Below are positions 24,461-33,291 of a stretch of 64,000 nt of DNA, in pieces. The DNA comes from Arthrobacter sp. Marseille-P9274 (lineage in GTDB: Bacteria > Actinomycetota > Actinomycetes > Actinomycetales > Micrococcaceae), in the NCBI RefSeq assembly GCF_946892675.1, contig NZ_CAMPOV010000002.1, positions 310,001-374,000 on the forward strand. The letters are read 5' to 3'. How positions within the stretch are numbered: the first letter of the stretch is position 1; each line of letters starts with the position of its first letter. The position numbers and the translations under genes are program-made. Under the pieces are notes generated by a model, which made no database searches, was not told where the DNA came from, and saw nothing but the letters and a program-made list of their open reading frames with translations.

Positions 24461-26167
24461 ATGACTGTCACCAAGAACGACGGCGGAACTTCCGTTCCAC
24501 AGCAGGGTCCGGCATCGCTGCTGGGCATCGAGGGGCTCAATGTCTCCTTCGCGACGCCGCGCGGGCGGGTGGACGTGGTCAAGGACGTCTCGCTGGCGCT
24601 GGCACCGGGCAAGGCGCTGGCGCTGGTCGGCGAATCCGGCTCCGGCAAGACGGTCACGGCGCGGACCCTCGTGGGGCTGAACGCGGCCAACGCGAAGGTC
24701 ACCGCCGACCGGCTCGAGGTGCTGGGACGGGACGCGCTGGCGCTGTCCGAGCGGCAGTGGCGCGGCGTGCGTGGCAAGGAGATCGGCTACGTCCTGCAGG
24801 ACGCGCTGGTCTCGCTCGACCCGCTGCGCACCGTGGGCCAGGAGATCGACGAGGCGCTGCGGGCGCACGGCGTGCGGGGCAAGGCGGAGCGCCTGGAGCG
24901 CGTGCACCAGGCGCTCCGCGACGCCGGCATCCCCGACCCGGAGCTGCGGGCTCGCCAGCGGTCCGGCGAGCTCTCCGGCGGCCTGCGCCAGCGGGCCCTG
25001 ATCGCGCAGGCGACGGTGCTGAATCCGCAGCTGGTGATCGCCGACGAGCCGACCACAGCGCTGGACGCGACGGTCCAGGCCCAGATCCTGGAACTGCTCG
25101 AGGGCCTGAAGGAACAGGGCCGGGGACTGATCTTCATCTCCCACGACCTGGCCGTGGTGGGGCACTTGGCCGACGAGATCGCCGTCATGCAGGGCGGGCG
25201 GATCGTCGAGTCCGGCCGCGCCGCTGAGGTCCTAGCGAACCCGCGGCACGAGTACACGAAGGCGCTTATCGACGCGATCCCGTCCGGCGCGGCCAAGGGC
25301 ACCCGGCTCTCCACCGGCCCGCGGGTCCAGGTCGCCGCCGAGCCCGACCGCGCCACCGAGTTCTCGGAAACGGCCCCCGCCCTGGAGGCCCGCGGCCTGG
25401 CCAAGTCCTACCCCGGCCCCGGCGGCACCACCCGCCGGACCGTGGTGGACGACGTGTCCTTCACCCTCGAACGCGGGAAGACCCTGGGCATCGTGGGCGA
25501 ATCCGGCTCGGGCAAGTCCACCACCGCCCGGATCGCCCTAGGCCTGACCCGCCCGGACGCCGGCACCGTCACCCTCGGCGGCTTCGCCTGGTCCGGCGCC
25601 GGAGCGGACGAGGTGAGCGAAGAGCAGCGGCGCCGGCACCGCCCGGACATCCAGCTGGTCAACCAGGACCCGCTGAGCTCCTTCGACCCGCGGTTCAGCG
25701 TCGGCAGGGTCATCCTCGATGCCCTCGATGCCGGCTCGATCGGCACACCGCGCGACCGGACCACCCGCGCACTGGACCTGCTCGACCAGGTCGGCCTGCC
25801 GGCGTCGTTGTTTGACCGCCGCCCTCTTACGCTCTCCGGCGGACAGCGGCAGCGCGTCGCGATCGCGCGGGCCCTGGCCCTGCAGCCCCGGGTGCTGCTG
25901 CTGGACGAACCGGTGTCCGCCCTCGACGTGTCCATCCAGGCCCAGGTCCTCGACCTGCTCGCCGACCTGCAGGAACAGCTCGGCCTGAGCTACCTCTTCA
26001 TCAGCCACGACCTCGGCGTCATCCACCACGTGAGCGACGACGTGCTGGTGATGAAGGACGGCCGCGTGGTGGAAAGCGGCACCGCGGCGGAGCTGTTCGC
26101 CAACCCGCAGACCGACTACACCCGGCAGCTGCTCGCCGCCGTGCCCGAACTCCCCGCCCGCGCCTGA
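24461..26167 (+). CDS. ABC transporter ATPase, fused DppD-DppF type with two nucleotide-binding domains
   Basis: A 568-residue protein holding both ATPase halves of an oligopeptide-type importer. The first Walker A is GESGSGKTVTA near residue 54 with LSGGLRQRALIAQA-like signature and Walker B LVIADEPTTALD. The second Walker A is GESGSGKSTTA, with signature LSGGQRQRVAIARAL and Walker B LLLDEPVSALD. The first signature motif has G-L in place of G-Q (LSGGLRQR). Each half ends with HDLAVV or HDLGVI switch histidines. Fusion of DppD and DppF is known in actinobacteria. It lies 3 bp behind the permease gene. Confidence 0.93.
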   Translation: MTVTKNDGGTSVPQQGPASLLGIEGLNVSFATPRGRVDVVKDVSLALAPGKALALVGESGSGKTVTARTLVGLNAANAKVTADRLEVLGRDALALSERQWRGVRGKEIGYVLQDALVSLDPLRTVGQEIDEALRAHGVRGKAERLERVHQALRDAGIPDPELRARQRSGELSGGLRQRALIAQATVLNPQLVIADEPTTALDATVQAQILELLEGLKEQGRGLIFISHDLAVVGHLADEIAVMQGGRIVESGRAAEVLANPRHEYTKALIDAIPSGAAKGTRLSTGPRVQVAAEPDRATEFSETAPALEARGLAKSYPGPGGTTRRTVVDDVSFTLERGKTLGIVGESGSGKSTTARIALGLTRPDAGTVTLGGFAWSGAGADEVSEEQRRRHRPDIQLVNQDPLSSFDPRFSVGRVILDALDAGSIGTPRDRTTRALDLLDQVGLPASLFDRRPLTLSGGQRQRVAIARALALQPRVLLLDEPVSALDVSIQAQVLDLLADLQEQLGLSYLFISHDLGVIHHVSDDVLVMKDGRVVESGTAAELFANPQTDYTRQLLAAVPELPARA

Positions 26168-26199
26168 CCCGGCGCCGCCCCACCCCTCCAGGAGGAACC

Positions 26200-27468
26200 G
26201 TGACCATCACCGCAGACTCAACCGACGCCACCGCATCCACCCCTTCAGCAGCAGCCACCGCTCCGGCCACCACAGCTTCGGCCCCGAGCTACGCCGAGCT
26301 CGCGGCGAAGTACCGGCCGCTGTTCGACGAGATTGCCGCCGGCGCGGCGGAACGGGAAACCAACCGCGAGCTGCTGCACCGGCAGATCGGCGAACTGGCG
26401 GCCGCGGGCTTCGGCGCCGTCCGGGTCCCGAGCGAGTTCGGGGGCGACGGCGCCACGGCGCCGCAGTTCTTCCGCCTGCTGGTCGAGCTGGCGGCGGCGG
26501 AGTCCAACATCGCGCAGGCGCTGCGCTCGCACGTCGCGTTCGTGGAGGGTCGGCTGTACGCCAACGACGCCGAGTGGCTGCGGAAGGTGGGCGAGGGCCG
26601 GATCCTGGGCAACGCGTGGACCGAGACGGGGCCGGTCGCCGTCGGCGGTGTCGGCACCACGATCGAGCGGGACGGCGAGGACTTCCGCATCAACGGCACG
26701 AAGTACTACACCACCGGCAGCCTCTATGCGGACTGGATCCAGACGGGCGCGCGCACCGCGGAGGGCCAGGACATCATCGCGCTGGTCAAGGCGGACGCCC
26801 CGGGCGTCCGGATCGACGACGACTGGGACGGATTCGGGCAGAGGCTGACCGCGTCGGGCACCACGGTGTTCGACAATGTGCTGGTTCCCGCCTCCGACGT
26901 CCTGGTGGAAACCGACCAGGCGCCGTACACCACCGGCGTCTACCAGCTGATCCACGTGGCGACGCTGGCCGGCATCACCCGGCGGGTGGTCCGGGACGCC
27001 GCAGCCGCGGTGCGCGGACGCTCCCGCGTGTTCAGCCACGGCAACGGGGTTCCGCCGCGCGAGGACATCCAGGTCCAGCAGATCGTCGGCGAACTCTCGG
27101 CCAAGGCCTTCACCGCCGAGGCCGCCGTGGAGCGCGTTGCCAACCTGCTGCAGGAAGCCATCGGGCTGCGCGCGGCCGGGGCCGATCCGGCGGCGTTCGA
27201 AGAAGCTGTGCATCTGGTGGAGTTCGGCTCGTCCCAGGCGCAGATCGTGGTGACGGACCTGGCCCAGCGGGCCTCGACGTCGCTGTTCGACGCTTTGGGA
27301 GCGTCCGCGGCGAAGACCGAACTGCAGCTGGACCGGCACTGGCGCAACGCCCGCGTCATCTCCTCGCACAACCCCGTGGTGTACAAGTCGCGGATCGTCG
27401 GCGCTTGGGAAATCAACGGCACCGTGCCCGAGTTTGTCTGGCGCTCCGGCACCGCCGCCGGCTCCTAA
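26200..27468 (+). CDS. SfnB/DszC-like flavin-dependent monooxygenase (acyl-CoA dehydrogenase fold)
   Basis: A 422-residue protein with GTG start after AGGAGG and a 25-residue Thr/Ala-rich N-terminal tail. The acyl-CoA dehydrogenase fold shows in GFGAVRVPSEFGG, LGNAWTETGPVAVGG, INGTKYYTTGSLYADW and the C-terminal helical bundle. The lack of a catalytic Glu context and the FxINGxKYYTTGS style group it with DszC/SfnB enzymes. These use reduced FMN and O2 to oxidise organosulfur compounds. Its position between a binding-protein importer and a DszA-like gene supports sulfur scavenging; nitrogen heterocycle hydroxylation is an alternative. Confidence 0.83.
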   Translation: MTITADSTDATASTPSAAATAPATTASAPSYAELAAKYRPLFDEIAAGAAERETNRELLHRQIGELAAAGFGAVRVPSEFGGDGATAPQFFRLLVELAAAESNIAQALRSHVAFVEGRLYANDAEWLRKVGEGRILGNAWTETGPVAVGGVGTTIERDGEDFRINGTKYYTTGSLYADWIQTGARTAEGQDIIALVKADAPGVRIDDDWDGFGQRLTASGTTVFDNVLVPASDVLVETDQAPYTTGVYQLIHVATLAGITRRVVRDAAAAVRGRSRVFSHGNGVPPREDIQVQQIVGELSAKAFTAEAAVERVANLLQEAIGLRAAGADPAAFEEAVHLVEFGSSQAQIVVTDLAQRASTSLFDALGASAAKTELQLDRHWRNARVISSHNPVVYKSRIVGAWEINGTVPEFVWRSGTAAGS

Positions 27469-27558
27469 CCCGGACCCCGCAGGCACTCCAGCCTCCATCC
27501 ACCGCCCGCAACCCCCGGCGTCGTTAATTCCAGCCCATCCCCAAACAGGAGCATCCCC

Positions 27559-28965
27559 ATGGCAAAGCCGCTGCACTTCAACGCGTTCGTCATGAACACC
27601 ACCTCGCACATCCACCACGGCCAGTGGCGCCGGCCGGACGCCGGGCAGACCGAGTTCAACGACGTGGACACCTGGATCGACCTCGCGCAGAAGCTGGAGG
27701 CGGCCAAGTTCGATGCCATATTCTTCGCGGACGTGACCGGGCTCTACGGGGACGCGGACGCCGACTTCGACGTCTATGCGCGCGAGGGGCTCCAGATTCC
27801 TTCGAACGATCCGACGGTGCTGCTGGGCGCGCTGGCGGTCAAGACCGAGCACATCGGGCTCGCCCTGACGTCCAACGTGGTGCAGAACCACCCGTTCAAC
27901 TTCGCCCGGCAGGTGTCGACGCTGGACCACATCTCCCGCGGACGGATCGCCTGGAACATTGTGACCGGCATGCAGGACAACGGGGCGCGGAACTTCGGGC
28001 TGGAACAGCTGACCGACCACGCCGAGCGCTACCGCTGGGCCGAGGAGTACGTCGACGTGGCCTACAAGCTGTGGGAGGGTTCCTGGGACGAGGGCGCGCT
28101 GCTGAAGGACAAGGAGCACGGCATCTTCTCGGACCCGGCGAAGATCCACAAGATCTACCACCAAGGGCCCCGGTACCGCGTGGAAGGCCCGCACCTCCCG
28201 TCCCCGTCCCCGCAACGCACCCCGCTGCTCTACCAGGCCGGGTCCTCCGCGTCCGGCCGTACCTTCGCCGCGCGCAACGCCGAGGCCGTGTTCATCATTG
28301 CGCCGACACCTGAAGTGGCCGCTCTGCAGATCGCGGACACCCGGCGGCTGGCGGTGGAAGCCGGACGGCGCCCCGAGGACATCAAGTTCTTCCAGGGCCT
28401 GTCCTTCATCATCGGCGATACCGAGGCAGAAGCGCATGCCAAGGCGAAGGAGTACGACAAATACGTCAGCGTCGACGGCTACCTGGCGCATGCCGCGCTC
28501 GTGGACAAGACCGGACGGGTCTATCCGGCGGACACCCCGCTGTCCGAGGTGGATACAAACACCCGGAAAGGCTTCCAGGAGTGGGTAGCCAAAGCCATCA
28601 CGGACCGCGAGCCGGTGGTGGGCGACATCGCGCACCTGCAGGCGCGGAACACCCGGGTGGTCGGCACACCGGAGCAGATCGCGGACCGGCTGGATCAGTG
28701 GCAGGCGGCCGGTGTGGACGGCATCAACGTCATCAACTGGGTCATCCCGGGCTCCTTCGAGGAGTTCGCCGACCGCGTGCTGCCGGTGCTGCGCGACCGC
28801 GGCCTCGCGCAGACCGAATACGCCGAGGGCCCGCTGCGGCAGAAGCTCTTCGGCGCTCCCCTGCTCAACGAGCGCCATCCTGCCGCCCGGTACCGCGGCG
28901 CCTTCGCCAACGGCCCGGCCAGCTGGGAGGAGGCCGAAGCCGGAGTGCCCGCGGCGCGGCTCTAA
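27559..28965 (+). CDS. LLM-class FMNH2-dependent monooxygenase, NtaA/SnaA/DszA family
   Basis: A 468-residue TIM-barrel monooxygenase. The opening HFNAFVMNTTSHIHHGQWRRPD and the stretches FDAIFFADVTGLYG, NVVQNHPFNFARQVSTLDHISRGRIAWNIVTG and RYRWAEEYVDVAYKLWEGSWD are typical of NtaA/DszA/SnaA proteins. These enzymes need FMNH2 from a separate reductase. With the DszC-like enzyme upstream it could cleave a C-S (or C-N) bond. The start at ATG 27559 follows AGGAG. The gene ends 2 bp from the convergent SGNH hydrolase, with no terminator seen. Confidence 0.9.
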   Translation: MAKPLHFNAFVMNTTSHIHHGQWRRPDAGQTEFNDVDTWIDLAQKLEAAKFDAIFFADVTGLYGDADADFDVYAREGLQIPSNDPTVLLGALAVKTEHIGLALTSNVVQNHPFNFARQVSTLDHISRGRIAWNIVTGMQDNGARNFGLEQLTDHAERYRWAEEYVDVAYKLWEGSWDEGALLKDKEHGIFSDPAKIHKIYHQGPRYRVEGPHLPSPSPQRTPLLYQAGSSASGRTFAARNAEAVFIIAPTPEVAALQIADTRRLAVEAGRRPEDIKFFQGLSFIIGDTEAEAHAKAKEYDKYVSVDGYLAHAALVDKTGRVYPADTPLSEVDTNTRKGFQEWVAKAITDREPVVGDIAHLQARNTRVVGTPEQIADRLDQWQAAGVDGINVINWVIPGSFEEFADRVLPVLRDRGLAQTEYAEGPLRQKLFGAPLLNERHPAARYRGAFANGPASWEEAEAGVPAARL

Positions 28966-28967
28966 CG

Positions 28968-30149
28968 TCAGGCGCTTGTCGGGAAGAACCCCTCGGGCCC
29001 GAAGGCCAGGCGGGCGAACCGTTTCCCCATCAGCTGGTGGGTAACGGCATCCGGGTGCAGCGCGTCAGGCAGCGGAAGGTCGGCGGCGTCCTGCTCGCCG
29101 TACAACTGCAGGCCGTCCAGCCAATACAGATTCGGGTCGTCGACGGCCCGCTGGCGGACGACGCGGTCCAGCTCTTCGCGGATCACCCCGAGGGTGAGCT
29201 TGCCAGCGGCGCGCTCCGCCGGATCGCCGGTCGCCCGGAACCGGAGCTGTCCAGCCGCAATGGCTTCGAGGTCGAATGCTCCGGGGCCCGGGGTGTCCTC
29301 GTGGATGCCGCAGTAGATCGGCGAGACAACGAGGAGGGGCGTGTCCGGGTGTCCATCGCGGATGGTGTCGAGGTACCCGTGGACGGCAGAGCCGAATGCG
29401 CGGCGACGCATCAGGTCCGCGTTGACCAGGTTGATGCCGATCTTCACGCTGATCAGGTCCGCCGGCGCGTCCCGCATGGCCCGGGCCGTGAACTGATCGA
29501 GCAGGGCGCTCCCGCCGAATCCCCGGTTGACCAATTCGACGCCGCCCAGGCGCGCCGCAATTGCCGCCCAGATTCCAGTAGGCCGGGTGGCGTTGGACCC
29601 CTGGCTGATCGAGCTTCCGTGGTGCAGCCACACCGGCCGCCCGGAGGCGGGGGCCGGTTCAATCGGCGCGTTGGTGCGCAGTTCGAGGAGTTCCGTCGTC
29701 TCATTGTGCGGCAGCCACAACTCGATGGTCTTAACGCCCTCCGGGAGGTCCGCGAACCTTGTTGTGCACACCGGGCCCTGCACTTGCTCGGCGGCGCCCG
29801 TCGCCATGTCGATCGTGACAGTGTTCCCGCCGCTCGTCGCGGCGCTTCCTGCGATCCGGCCATCCACCATCAGGTCGATCACGCCGTCGGGCCGCGGCGG
29901 GAGGCCGGAATAGGTAGTCCTTGTGCGCAGCGTGTCGAGCTCGATCTCGGTGGCGGAGGTCCGGACGGCAATCCGCACACCCGAAGGCTGCGTCTCGACC
30001 ATCTGCAACTGCGGATCGTTGGACTGAGCCCGGGCGCTCGCGGGAAGCCGGTGCGGCAGTACGCCCTGCTCGGTGCGCTCCAGCTCCTGAGCGCCCCGGA
30101 CGAGGGACATGTCGATGGGCGCGGTGATCGTCCGGTTTTCGATAGTCAT
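28968..30149 (-). CDS. SGNH/GDSL-family hydrolase
   Basis: A 393-residue protein. The N-terminal ~180 residues form a beta-rich domain, followed by an SGNH hydrolase domain with nucleophile block HHGSSISQGS (Ser in GSSIS), block II near NRGFGGSALL, block III KIGINLVNAD (GxN) and the final catalytic D-x-x-H in DALHPDAV. It is probably an esterase or acetyl-xylan/carbohydrate esterase. No signal peptide is visible. ATG 30149 is chosen over an upstream in-frame ATG in an Arg-rich stretch. It lies 165 bp downstream of the IclR gene, same strand, and may be in its regulon. Confidence 0.82.
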   Translation of the reverse strand: MTIENRTITAPIDMSLVRGAQELERTEQGVLPHRLPASARAQSNDPQLQMVETQPSGVRIAVRTSATEIELDTLRTRTTYSGLPPRPDGVIDLMVDGRIAGSAATSGGNTVTIDMATGAAEQVQGPVCTTRFADLPEGVKTIELWLPHNETTELLELRTNAPIEPAPASGRPVWLHHGSSISQGSNATRPTGIWAAIAARLGGVELVNRGFGGSALLDQFTARAMRDAPADLISVKIGINLVNADLMRRRAFGSAVHGYLDTIRDGHPDTPLLVVSPIYCGIHEDTPGPGAFDLEAIAAGQLRFRATGDPAERAAGKLTLGVIREELDRVVRQRAVDDPNLYWLDGLQLYGEQDAADLPLPDALHPDAVTHQLMGKRFARLAFGPEGFFPTSA

Positions 30150-30314
30150 GTTCGGTGTTTTCCCATTCCTCGCTGGCTCGGCCCGTCTCCGCCGGCCCCG
30201 GCCACGCATTCATCGCGTTCGTCGCGACATCCAACCTACATCTGGCGGACTCTTCCCCGGATGCTCTTCGGCGAAAATATGCGCTGCTGTGGAACCGTCG
30301 CGGAGCAGGTTTCC

Positions 30315-31100
30315 TTAGTAGACGGTGCTGGCCAGCTGGTCGGCCAGGCGCCTTGCTGCGTGGCGCAGTTCCGGAACGCGGGCGACGAGGTCCTCGCGGG
30401 ATGAGGCATGGACCGGTGCGGTGAGGGCGATCGATTCCGTCGCTGCGCCGGTCCGGGCAGGGACGGCGACGGCGATGCTCACGACGCCGGTCGCGCGTTC
30501 ATCCTCCGAGTAGGCGTAGTCCTCGCCGGGCGCCGGCAGCCGGCGCCGTAGGTTCTCGAGGGTTGATTCTTCAGGTTCGTACTTGAGCTCGACGGCGGCT
30601 GCGAGCACATCAGCGAGCTGGTCCTCGTCCAGGGCTGCGATGAGGATTTTTCCTGCCGCACCGACGGTGAGGGGCAACCGGCGGCCCTGGGGCAGTTCGT
30701 ATCCCAGGGACGCGGCTCCGACGACGCGTTCGACCAGCACGCGTTCGAAACCGAGACGGGAGTACAGCGACGCGGTCAGGCCGGTATTCCCGGCCAGTTG
30801 CTGCAGGATGGGCCTGGCGGATCGCGGCATCGGGTCGGCTTCGAGGAAGACGCGCGCGGCGGGCAGGACCGCCGGACCGATGCGGTAGTTCTTGTCGGTT
30901 TGGCTGACCAGGCCGGCGTCCTGAAGCACGCGCAGGATTCGCAGCGTCGTAGGTGAACTCATGCCGCAGTCCTTGGCGATCCGGTTCAGCCGCTGGGGGT
31001 GGTCGTAGCGCTGGAGCTGCTCGAACACTCCGATCGCACGCGACAGCGACCGCATGGTGCTGGCACCGCGGGTATCCGATGCCTTGGGTTCGGCCGTCAT
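30315..31100 (-). CDS. IclR-family transcriptional regulator
   Basis: A 261-residue regulator. The helix-turn-helix is SRAIGVFEQLQRY to SSPTTLRILRVLQDAGLV. The C-terminal IclR ligand domain holds GYELPQGRRLPLTVGAAGKILIAAL and the late DERATGVVSIAVAVPARTGAATESIALTAP. IclR proteins sense small organic acids. It is divergent from the TctBAC/TRAP-like operon, sharing a 139 bp intergenic region, and is thus its probable regulator. Confidence 0.9.
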   Translation of the reverse strand: MTAEPKASDTRGASTMRSLSRAIGVFEQLQRYDHPQRLNRIAKDCGMSSPTTLRILRVLQDAGLVSQTDKNYRIGPAVLPAARVFLEADPMPRSARPILQQLAGNTGLTASLYSRLGFERVLVERVVGAASLGYELPQGRRLPLTVGAAGKILIAALDEDQLADVLAAAVELKYEPEESTLENLRRRLPAPGEDYAYSEDERATGVVSIAVAVPARTGAATESIALTAPVHASSREDLVARVPELRHAARRLADQLASTVY

Positions 31101-31239
31101 TCTTTCATCCTACGCAATCTCTTGGTGATTGGCCGCACTTGACCCTGTGATGTGGACCATGCCATCATTTCAATGCACGTTACAAGATTTTATCTAATGA
31201 AATTTTAGAACGCTCTACGAAACAGCATCAAGGATTCCC
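31101..31239. promoter_or_regulatory. Divergent promoter region of the IclR gene and the Tct operon
   Basis: Much of this 139 bp stretch is AT-rich, unlike the flanks. It contains two direct ATTTTA repeats 15 bp apart (around 31187 and 31202) and a half CRP-like element TGTGATGTGGACCATG at 31146-31161, the same TGTGA-N6-CCATG layout as at 39756. An IclR operator is expected here, but I cannot identify it with certainty. Confidence 0.4.
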
Positions 31240-31740
31240 ATGACTTCAGTCACAGAAAAAAGGCCGGTGGAGAAAGTGCGCCGCTCCGTCCTCGCGGGCC
31301 AGACCGCTCTGGTAGCCGTCGGCGCCTACGTGCTGGCCGAGTCGTTCCGGCTCGGGCTGTGGAACGAGCTCGGGCCAGGCCCAGGTTTCTTCCCCTTCGT
31401 GCTGGGCGGCGGCCTCGTGCTGCTCTCGCTGGTCTGGTTCCTGCAGGAGCGCGCCGGCGTCCAGGCTGCCCCGGCGCCTGAGGCCTCTGACACGTCCCAG
31501 GTCCGCGCGGTGGTGCTCAGCCTGCTGGTGCTGGCCGCGGCCCTGCCGTTCATCGGTTTTCAGCTGGGCGTGTTTGTGTTCCTGCTGTATCACCTGCGGC
31601 TGCGCGCCCGGACCTCCTGGGTCAAGTCGCTGGTGATCTCCCTGCTCGGCAGTGTCGGCGTCTACTACCTCTTTACGCTAGCGCTGCGGGTCTCGCTGCC
31701 CGAAGCGGGCCTTGTCCCCCTGAACCTGATCGGACTCTGA
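31240..31740 (+). CDS. tctB: Tripartite tricarboxylate transporter small membrane subunit (TctB)
   Basis: A 166-residue protein with four transmembrane helices in the TctB arrangement; LGPGPGFFPFVLGGGLVLLSLVW is the family signature (GPGFFP). It precedes tctA by one base pair. TctB works with TctA as the membrane part of a secondary, binding-protein-dependent importer of carboxylates. Confidence 0.9.
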   Translation: MTSVTEKRPVEKVRRSVLAGQTALVAVGAYVLAESFRLGLWNELGPGPGFFPFVLGGGLVLLSLVWFLQERAGVQAAPAPEASDTSQVRAVVLSLLVLAAALPFIGFQLGVFVFLLYHLRLRARTSWVKSLVISLLGSVGVYYLFTLALRVSLPEAGLVPLNLIGL

Positions 31741-31741
31741 C

Positions 31742-33247
31742 GTGGATGTACTGAACGAACTGCTGGGCGGGTTCGCCTCGGCGCTGACGTGGCAGAACCT
31801 TCTGTTCGCCTTCATCGGCTGCCTGCTGGGAACCGTGATCGGCGTGCTGCCCGGCATCGGGCCGGTCGCCGGCGTCGCGCTGCTGATCCCGCTGACCCTC
31901 AACCTGGACCCCGCCGGGTCGATCATCATGCTCTGTGCGATCTTCTACGGCACCACGTACGGCGGGACGATCACCAGCGTCCTGCTCAACACCCCTGGTG
32001 AGGCCGCTTCGGCGATTACCGCCTTGGACGGGTACGCGATGACGAAAATCGGGCGGGCAGGGGTGGCGCTGACCATCGCCGCCGCCGGTTCCTTCATCGG
32101 CGGCTCGCTGGCCACGGCCGGCCTGGTCGTCGCGGCGAAGCCGCTGGGCGGACTGGGCCTGATGATCGGCCCGCCGGAATTCTTTGCGCTGGTCGTCGTC
32201 GGCATTTCGCTGCTCGTGGCCTTGGCCGGACGGTCCATGGTCCGGGCGTTGATCTCCGGTGCCTTGGGCCTGCTGATCTCCATGGTCGGCATCGACCCCG
32301 TCGCCGGGGCCCCGCGCTTCACCTTCGGAATGGAGCGTCTGCTCGACGGAGTCTCTTTTGTCGCCGTCATCGTCGGACTGTTCGGTCTCTCCGAGGTCCT
32401 GTCCTACCGTCCCGGACGGAACAAGGTCACGGTTCAGTCCCCGGGCATGCGTTCCCTGCTGCCGACCCGCGCCGACTGGCGGCGCAGCGCCCCGGCTATT
32501 GCCCGCGGCACCGGCGTCGGCTTCGGACTGGGCCTGATCCCCGGCATGACCGGTTCGGTCTCTTCCCTGCTCTCCTACGGTGCCGAGAAGAAGTTCTCCA
32601 AGCACCGCCACGAACTCGGCCAAGGCGCGATCGAGGGCGTTGCCGGCCCCGAAACGGCGAACAACGCCCACGCCAACGGCGCCCTGATCCCGCTGTTCAC
32701 CCTGGGTATCCCGGCCTCCCCGACGATCGCGGTGCTCATGGGAGCATTCCTGCAGCAGGGCCTGACCCCCGGCCCGACACTCTTCGCCGAACACGCCGAT
32801 ATTGCCTGGACGATCATCGCCAGCCTGTTCATCGGCAACATCCTGCTGCTGGTGCTCAACGTACCGCTCGTGGGGCTGTGGACCTCCATCCTCAAAGTGC
32901 CCTACCCGATCCTGTCCAGCCTGATCCTGATGTTCATGGTCGTCGGCGCCTACACCATCAACTTCTCCGTCTTCGACGTCTTCGTGATGATCCTCTTCGG
33001 CGTCGTCGGTCTGGTCCTGCGCAACCTGGACATCCCGCTCGCGCCCATGGTACTGACCCTGGTCCTTGGCCCGCTGATGGAACGCTCCCTGCGCGAGTCC
33101 CTCGACATCTCCCGGGGCGACCTGTCGATCTTCCTCGACCGCCCGGTGACCGTGGTCCTGCTCCTGGTCGCCCTCGCGATCGTCGCCAGCCCGCTGCTCA
33201 AGCTCCGCAAACCTGCCGCCCTCGCCGCCGAGGACCCCGAAACCTAA
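31742..33247 (+). CDS. tctA: Tripartite tricarboxylate transporter large permease (TctA)
   Basis: A 501-residue permease with GTG start. TctA motifs are LLGTVIGVLPGIGPVAGVALLIPLT near residue 30, the YGTTYGGTITSVLLNTPGEAASAITALDGYAM segment and the mirrored GLIPGMTGSVSSLLSYGAEKKFSKH and EGVAGPETANNAHANGALIPLFTLGIP. This is the ion-coupled translocation subunit. The substrate (citrate, tricarballylate, aromatic acids and others are known for the family) cannot be read from it. Confidence 0.94.
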   Translation: MDVLNELLGGFASALTWQNLLFAFIGCLLGTVIGVLPGIGPVAGVALLIPLTLNLDPAGSIIMLCAIFYGTTYGGTITSVLLNTPGEAASAITALDGYAMTKIGRAGVALTIAAAGSFIGGSLATAGLVVAAKPLGGLGLMIGPPEFFALVVVGISLLVALAGRSMVRALISGALGLLISMVGIDPVAGAPRFTFGMERLLDGVSFVAVIVGLFGLSEVLSYRPGRNKVTVQSPGMRSLLPTRADWRRSAPAIARGTGVGFGLGLIPGMTGSVSSLLSYGAEKKFSKHRHELGQGAIEGVAGPETANNAHANGALIPLFTLGIPASPTIAVLMGAFLQQGLTPGPTLFAEHADIAWTIIASLFIGNILLLVLNVPLVGLWTSILKVPYPILSSLILMFMVVGAYTINFSVFDVFVMILFGVVGLVLRNLDIPLAPMVLTLVLGPLMERSLRESLDISRGDLSIFLDRPVTVVLLLVALAIVASPLLKLRKPAALAAEDPET

Positions 33248-33291
33248 ACCGCTCTAACACCAACCGTTAAGCACCTAGCAAAGGACAACCA

